Translations under genes and position numbers: made by a program
Notes under the pieces: model-generated
Seen by the model: the letters and a program-made list of their open reading frames with translations, nothing else
What the model was told of the DNA's origin: nothing
Database searches by the model: none
Shown: in pieces, positions 58,561 through 64,000 of the stretch
How positions within the stretch are numbered: position 1 is the first letter of the stretch
Layout: every line of letters begins with the position of its first letter
NCBI GenBank assembly: GCA_051453625.1
Contig: JBOZIK010000001.1
Span: forward strand, 221,064,767-221,128,766
Direction: 5' to 3'
DNA from: Welwitschia mirabilis
Taxonomy: Eukaryota > Gnetophyta > Gnetopsida > Welwitschiales
DNA: 64,000 bases

Positions 58561-58739
58561 TTATATGACTTACTTAGTATAATATTTAAATAATAGTGGT
58601 GGTTTCTATGAGTATTTATGTTATTTAAATAGAATTTTATTTTACTCATAATAAGAACTGTTCCTAGGGAATTTACTAAAGGATTTGAAATTTTCAATAT
58701 TAGCATACTAAGGTAAAATAATACTAGCAACTACATTTT

Positions 58740-59180
58740 AATCTAGTAAACTTTCATTAATCTTAATTAAATTAATTTATTGGAAAAATTAGATAAATTA
58801 TTGGCAATAGGATTTTCCTTTCCTAATATATCTTTAATAGTAATATCAAATTCTTACATAAATAAAGCATAATGCATAAGACAAAGTTTAGTTAAGGGCA
58901 CATCTAGAATGTATTTTAAAGTAGCATGATTAGTAAAGATAGATAATAAGATAATGAAGAACATTTTTAAGAGAAATATAATAACTAACATCTCCTTTTT
59001 AGTATTTAAATAGTTGCACATCACACAAAGTTTTACTAGAATAGGAAATAATAAATGATTTACAATCAACGAATTGACATAAAACTGCAACTACTATGAA
59101 ATCACTTGTACTAGTTGTTACTTCAAATAAAAAACATCAATTAAGATCTTAAATAATAGATGTAGATAATAAAAATTACT
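58740..59180 (-). pseudogene. Gypsy element 5 RNase H relic
   Basis: The minus strand reads LCVMCNYLNTKKEMLVIIFL, LKMFFIILLSIFTNHATLKY and ILDVPLTKLCLMHYALFM, matching the RNase H series up to FTDHAALKYL. The catalytic Asp is Asn (codon complement at 58,929-58,931). A degraded EFDITIKD..GKENPIAN end follows to about 58,790. Confidence 0.85.
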
Positions 59181-59372
59181 TATCTTTTAAAATGCAAGTT
59201 CATAATTAACTGTCTAAGAGAAATCATATCTTTAAAAAGTAATTCAATTAAATATTTCCTAAGAGAACTAAAACATAAAATGAAATAGTAATAAAAACTA
59301 GCATATTCTAAGATACATCTTATATATTTTACATAAGTAGGATGAGGTATTAAACAAATGATATTATTAGGA

Positions 59373-59560
59373 TGTGATATCAACATCTAGAATTAAGATT
59401 CCCTGATTTTCTTAACTTCCCTTAATTTTCTCTATTTCTTCCTTGATTTCCTATATCTCTATTTTTATCTTCTTAATTTGTATTTATTGAGAATTGATTT
59501 TATAGTATAATAAAACATGTTAAGTTGTTTATTTTGAATTCATAAATTCATTATTTCTCT
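59373..59560 (+). repeat. Possible copia 5' LTR (T-rich end)
   Basis: T/C-rich sequence containing CCCTGATTTTCTTAACTTCC, ending CTCTCATT directly before the primer-site relic. The start near TGATATCAACATC is a guess, and no second LTR is present to confirm it. Confidence 0.45.
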
Positions 59561-59562
59561 CA

Positions 59563-59576
59563 TTTGTATCATAGCT
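59563..59576 (+). promoter_or_regulatory. Copia primer-binding site relic
   Basis: TTGTATCATAGCTAAGG (59,563-59,579) stands for TGGTATCAGAGCTAGG, the initiator-Met tRNA primer site of most plant copia elements (family knowledge), with two or three changes. Confidence 0.7.
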
Positions 59577-59608
59577 AAGGTTATGTTATTAAAGCTTTAA
59601 TTATTGAG

Positions 59609-60180
59609 ATGGTAGTAAATGACAATTCAAGCGCCTTCATATCCTNNNNNNNNNNNNNNNNNNNNNNNNNNNNNNNNNNNNNNNNNNNNNNNNNNNNNNN
59701 NNNNNNNNNNNNNNNNNNGCATCACAGATGCAATAGCTCTTACAACATTAGAAAGAAACAATGTAAGAGCCTTATATATTCTTCAAACAAGAATTAGTGA
59801 TACAATCTTTCCAAAGATTGCTAATCACATTGATGTAAAAGAAGCTTTGGAAGCTCTCAAAATTGAGTATAAAGGATCAGATTGAGTAAATAAGGTGAGA
59901 TTATAGACTCTCACTAGAGAATATTAGACTTTGATTATGAAAGATTTTGAATCTCTTAAGCACTATATCAATTGTCTTCAAGAGATTGTAAATGCATTAT
60001 AAGCTAGTGGAGAAGATAACAAAGAATCAAAGATAATGAATAAGATCCTTTTAATAGTTGTAAGGTGCTATGATCCTATCATCTATTTGATATAAGAAAG
60101 TAAAGATGTTGAAACCTTAACCATGGCTAAGCACATTGATAGCTTCAAAACCTTTAAGTAAAGAAATTATTTGCATGAAA
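59609..60180 (+). pseudogene. Copia gag relic (UBN2-type)
   Basis: After the 73-N gap the frame reads ERNNVRALYILQTRIS, IFPKIANHIDVKEALEALKI and EYKGSD before a stop at 59,883. It goes on as VRL*TLTREY*TLIMKDFES, LKHYINCLQEIVNAL*ASGE and SKIMNKILLIVVRCYDPIIY to ESKDVETLTMAKHIDSF near 60,150. This is the copia gag series (W..L...Y.G...V....L...F..LKM...ESV..Y..R....VN.....G........KIL..L...YD.......ES.D...L....L..SL). At least four stops. Confidence 0.88.
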
Positions 60181-60286
60181 AATTTGCAACAAATGCAATT
60201 TAGATTCAAACAAATACGCTAACATCCTCACACCAAAAATGGTGTCAAAATCAATTCATGAATCAAGCTTGTAATCATGGATATTA

Positions 60287-61192
60287 NNNNNNNNNNNNNN
60301 NNNNNNNNNNNNNNNNNNNNNNNNNNNNNNNNNNNNNNNNNNNNNNNNNNNNNNNNNNNNNNNNNNNNNNNNNNNNNNNNNNNNNNNNNNNNNNNNNNNN
60401 NNNNNNNNNNNNNNNNNNNNNNNNNNNNNNNNNNNNNNNNNNNNNNNNNNNNNNNNNNNNNNNNNNNNNNNNNNNNNNNNNNNNNNNNNNNNNNNNNNNN
60501 NNNNNNNNNNNNNNNNNNNNNNNNNNNNNNNNNNNNNNNNNNNNNNNNNNNNNNNNNNNNNNNNNNNNNNNNNNNNNNNNNNNNNNNNNNNNNNNNNNNN
60601 NNNNNNNNNNNNNNNNNNNNNNNNNNNNNNNNNNNNNNNNNNNNNNNNNNNNNNNNNNNNNNNNNNNNNNNNNNNNNNNNNNNNNNNNNNNNNNNNNNNN
60701 NNNNNNNNNNNNNNNNNNNNNNNNNNNNNNNNNNNNNNNNNNNNNNNNNNNNNNNNNNNNNNNNNNNNNNNNNNNNNNNNNNNNNNNNNNNNNNNNNNNN
60801 NNNNNNNNNNNNNNNNNNNNNNNNNNNNNNNNNNNNNNNNNNNNNNNNNNNNNNNNNNNNNNNNNNNNNNNNNNNNNNNNNNNNNNNNNNNNNNNNNNNN
60901 NNNNNNNNNNNNNNNNNNNNNNNNNNNNNNNNNNNNNNNNNNNNNNNNNNNNNNNNNNNNNNNNNNNNNNNNNNNNNNNNNNNNNNNNNNNNNNNNNNNN
61001 NNNNNNNNNNNNNNNNNNNNNNNNNNNNNNNNNNNNNNNNNNNNNNNNNNNNNNNNNNNNNNNNNNNNNNNNNNNNNNNNNNNNNNNNNNNNNNNNNNNN
61101 NNNNNNNNNNNNNNNNNNNNNNNNNNNNNNNNNNNNNNNNNNNNNNNNNNNNNNNNNNNNNNNNNNNNNNNNNNNNNNNNNNNNNNNNNNNN
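60287..61192. other. Assembly gap, 906 N
   Basis: Covers the copia gag end (zinc knuckle) and protease. Confidence 0.95.
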
Positions 61193-61195
61193 ATA

Positions 61196-61990
61196 ATGGA
61201 TAAGTCACCTTTAGTATGGATGTAAAGGTAACCATTATAGGCATAGGTTCTATTAATTTTTATGCAACACTAGGTAGCTCATTTATAATCCCTGATATTT
61301 ATCTTATTTCTAATATAAAAAAATTATCAAGTATTAATCATCTTTGTTCTAAATGTTATAATCTAGAATTTAACAATGATTTTTGTAAGATTACTGAAGG
61401 CTATGGTGATAGGATGTATAAACTACATATCTAGAAAGATGTTAAATATTTATCAACTACAACATCGGATCCATGGCTATGGCATTTTAGACTTGAACAT
61501 GTTAATTTCAAATCTATGAATATAATGCAAAAGAAGTAACTTGTTTGAGGTATGACTCATTTTTTCCTTCCTGATTTAATAAATTATCAAATCTATTCTA
61601 TAAGAAAAGTAAAAAGATTGTCATTTTCACAATATGGAGGAATATTTGAACATTTTCTAGATCTCATACATATGGATTTATGTGGTCGAAGGTAAACAAT
61701 GATCTTTGGAAAAACATAGTATATGTTTGTAATTGTAGATAATTATTCTAGAATGTGCTCAGTTTTTTTCCTTTAGATAAAAGATCTGGTATTAGATTTT
61801 CTTAAGATATTCAAAAATATGGTAGAAACACAGAAGAAATTCAAGTTAAAGAAAATTAACAGTGATCAAGGGAAGGAATTTACCTCATATGATTTTAAAT
61901 AGTTCTACAAAGATCATGGTGTTATTCATTAGACTACTATAACCTATACATCTTAGCAACATGGTATAGTTGAAAGGAGAAAAAAATCAA
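61196..61990 (+). pseudogene. Copia integrase relic
   Basis: A 72-codon frame from 61,216 (MDVKVTIIGIGSINF, then FIIPDIYLISNIKKLSSINH and GYGDRMYKLHI) is the protease-integrase link. WLWHFRLEHVNFKSMNIMQK (61,474-61,533) is the LWHxRLGHxNFxSL block with G changed to E. The core has LDLIHMDLCG (61,658-61,687), MFVIVDNYSRM (61,724), KLKKINSDQGKEFTSYDFK (61,844-61,900) and FYKDHGVIH with a QHGIVERRKK end at 61,957-61,986. The first Asp (HMDL), the second (SDQG) and the Glu (VERR) are all present, but stops and frame changes separate them. Confidence 0.9.
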
Positions 61991-62472
61991 ATAATCATGA
62001 TGATGAAGATAAATTTTATGTAATAATTTTCTTATTAATGAAGTGCTTTTCCTTATGTCAATTATATATTTCATTAGAAAATAGATGTTTTTAATTATCT
62101 TTATGCCTACTAATAAATAGATTATTGGCTAGTGGTTAGTATGTTAGTAGGTTAGTATATATATTTTATTATTTTATTTTAGGTATAGGATGTTAAGTGG
62201 CATGAAGATGAAAGAGAAGGTTAAGGAGCGGATCCACATAACAACCTTAACCACTTGCCTATTCCTAAAGAGTAAAGAAAGAAAATTGAAAAACTAACTA
62301 TAGTATAAAAACATGATCACCGTCAAAGTTGGGAATCTTTTTGGCACATAATTTCTAGCAATAGACAACAAAAAGAGTTTAAGTAAGGGAACTCTAGCTC
62401 ACCTGCAAATGTGTCAATAGCACTTTTTCACATTCCATAGTATTACCTAAAAAAGAAAATACATTTGTTAAT
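61991..62472. other. AT-rich flank of the copia element, nothing recognised
   Basis: No gene or motif seen. Similarity to copia pol stops abruptly at about 61,990. Confidence 0.4.
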
Positions 62473-62945
62473 TTATCTTTATGTATAATTGGTATATCAT
62501 TATAAAAGTTGTAAAGCATTTAAATATCATTATGTAAATCTTTTATTCCTTAGAAAAGTAATATTACTTCTATCTCAGTACTGTTTGTATAGCTAAACAT
62601 AAACTAGGATATATTTATTACTTAAAAATAAGTATGAATCAGCAGTTGCTTAACTTTACTTATGTTTTGTTTCTTTCTCTATTTCCATTGATTTATCATA
62701 TGTACATAGTAGTTTGGTTTTAATAAATATCCTAACTAGTTCAAGTAACTTCATCACAAGACTATTCTGATGATGAATTTTGAACTAAGTGATTAAGTTG
62801 TAACTAGTTCCTTAGTAAGTAATTTTTTTAATGATTTGTGCAGTAGCATAATGTTTATACTTTTCTATCATTATTTAATGTTTCTAATAATATTTGGTAA
62901 TACTTTCTACATTTATTTTATAGAATAAGTTACCCATCAATATAC
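62473..62945 (+). repeat. Direct repeat, left copy
   Basis: Almost the same as 63,462-63,935: start TTATCTTTATGTATAATTGG, and the shared GTACATAGTAGTTTGGTTTT near 62,702 and 63,686. About 3-5 percent of bases differ by eye. Confidence 0.9.
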
Positions 62946-63361
62946 AATCCTAAACTTATAATCTTTTTTTGCTAATTTATACCTACTAATTAATAAGTTA
63001 TAATTTTTTAACCTATGTCTCTATTCTAGAAATTTAATGTTAGCTATAAAAAAATATGGTAATACTTATACAACTAGTTATGAAATAATCTAAATTAGTA
63101 AAATAATGAATATACTAGTTAAACTAATTATCCGTAAAATATCTTAAATGAATTTACTAATTGAAATTAATGTAGAAATAAAAATTATATAAATTAAAAA
63201 AATCATTTACTATGAGCCTTAGGATTACCATGAAGGAGTACTAGCCTAAAAGAGATATTTAAAGATCTTTTACTCTTAATAACGTGGACCTAATGCATAA
63301 TAGATGGAAAAGATAATTTTTTGAATATACTACAAAATAAACATGGGTATCCAACTTTTGT
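62946..63361. other. AT-rich stretch between direct repeats
   Basis: No gene. Not found again after the right copy, so the pattern is not a simple contig overlap. Confidence 0.4.
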
Positions 63362-63461
63362 NNNNNNNNNNNNNNNNNNNNNNNNNNNNNNNNNNNNNNN
63401 NNNNNNNNNNNNNNNNNNNNNNNNNNNNNNNNNNNNNNNNNNNNNNNNNNNNNNNNNNNNN

Positions 63462-63935
63462 TTATCTTTATGTATAATTGGTATATCATTATAAAAGTTG
63501 TAAAGCATTTGAATATCATTATGTGCATCTTTTATTACTTAAAAAGTAATATTACTTCTATCTCACTACTGTTTGTGTAGCTGAACATAAACTAGGATAT
63601 ATTTATTACTTAGAAATAAGTATGAACCAATAATTGCTTAACTTTAGTTATGTTTTTTTCTTTCCCTATTTCCATTGATTTATCATATGTACATAGTAGT
63701 TTGGTTTTAATAAATAGCCTGACTAGTTCAAGTAACTTCATCACAAGACTATTGTGATTATGAATTTTGAACTAAGTGATTAAGTTATAACTAGTTCTTT
63801 AATAAGCCTTCATGTATTTTTATTTTAATGATTTTTGCTTATTCTAGATTAATAGTGGCATAATTTCTATATGTTTTCAGCATTAATATTTATGATACTT
63901 TTTCCATTTATTTTATAACATAAACCACCCATCAT
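63462..63935 (+). repeat. Direct repeat, right copy
   Basis: Starts directly after the 100-N gap (63,362-63,461). It carries an extra stretch of about 20-35 bp near 63,808-63,850 compared with the left copy and diverges from it after about 63,935. Confidence 0.9.
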
Positions 63936-64000
63936 TTTAATGCTGAAAGGAGGGCAACTCTAAAGTCAACCAGTGATGATGATGCAAAGTATTATGAAAC

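Larger units (their letters stand above)
57540..59372 (-). mobile_element. Ty3/gypsy element 5, minus strand (RT tail, RNase H, integrase)
   Basis: Reading downwards on the minus strand: the RT connection (59,370-59,180), RNase H (59,100-58,740) and integrase (58,560-57,560). It shares sequence with element 4 (59,170-59,380 with 35,040-35,250), so it supplies the integrase end that element 4 lacks. Gag, protease and catalytic RT are absent; the copia element cuts in at about 59,373. All frames are broken. Confidence 0.85.
59373..61990 (+). mobile_element. Ty1/copia element, plus strand, partial
   Basis: LTR-like pyrimidine-rich sequence (about 59,373-59,560) is followed by a primer-site relic, gag and integrase. 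RT and RNase H, which should follow the integrase, are missing: similarity ends at about 61,990. A 73-N and a 906-N gap remove the gag start and the gag-protease region. Stops and frameshifts are frequent. Confidence 0.82.

Noticed and set aside
1-64000. CRISPR array, operons, bacterial promoters or phage genes
   Set aside because: No spaced short repeats and no bacterial-type gene order; the sequence is a plant nuclear repeat region.

Overview
The window is nuclear DNA from a flowering plant. It is strongly AT-rich by eye, has no intact gene, and consists almost entirely of old, mutated transposable elements nested in one another. The plant assignment rests on the element types: plant L1-type LINEs with a DUF4283-like ORF1, Ty3/gypsy elements of the Athila type, a Ty1/copia element with a relic initiator-Met primer site, and a tRNA-derived SINE. 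It also rests on a fragment of a plant-type TRAPPC11 gene. The species cannot be named from this sequence. Twenty-four runs of N interrupt the window. At eleven of them the same sequence lies on both sides with a few percent difference, the mark of unmerged overlapping contigs or haplotypes.

Layout. (1) About 1-9.8 kb: three copies of an unrecognised noncoding repeat of about 4.7 kb, here called R. The first is inverted and the next two are direct and adjacent. (2) 9,796-19,903: a 10.1 kb composite with TG...CA ends and an imperfect 5-bp target duplication, sitting inside the third R copy, which resumes at 19,909. It holds LTR-like outer arms, a TRAPPC11 first-exon fragment, a second host-gene-like fragment, a minus-strand LINE reverse transcriptase half and a plus-strand LINE ORF1/endonuclease half placed head to head. 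(3) About 21-34.2 kb: a truncated gypsy copy, then a longer gypsy element of the same family with matching LTR 3' halves, a primer-binding site, gag, protease, RT, RNase H and integrase, all broken by stops and frameshifts. (4) 34.5-38.5 kb: a minus-strand gypsy element of another family (gag to RNase H), then a SINE. (5) 39-43.1 kb: the fourth R copy. (6) 43.1-51.9 kb: AT-rich sequence with no recognisable gene, a CT microsatellite and a 258-bp tandem duplication. (7) 51.95-57.5 kb: the fifth R copy, interrupted by about 1.8 kb carrying an unidentified minus-strand coding relic. (8) 57.5-59.4 kb: the integrase/RNase H end of a minus-strand gypsy element related to the one in (4). (9) About 59.4-62.0 kb: a plus-strand copia element (primer site, gag, integrase). 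(10) 62-64 kb: a roughly 470-bp direct repeat around a gap.

Nothing here works as a pathway or operon; the interest lies in element history. The most informative points are the datable nesting in R copy B, the captured host-gene fragments, a G-quadruplex-capable tract exactly at the LINE-LINE junction, and the recurrent Asp-to-Asn change at catalytic residues of several gypsy relics. I found no evidence of a new functional system.
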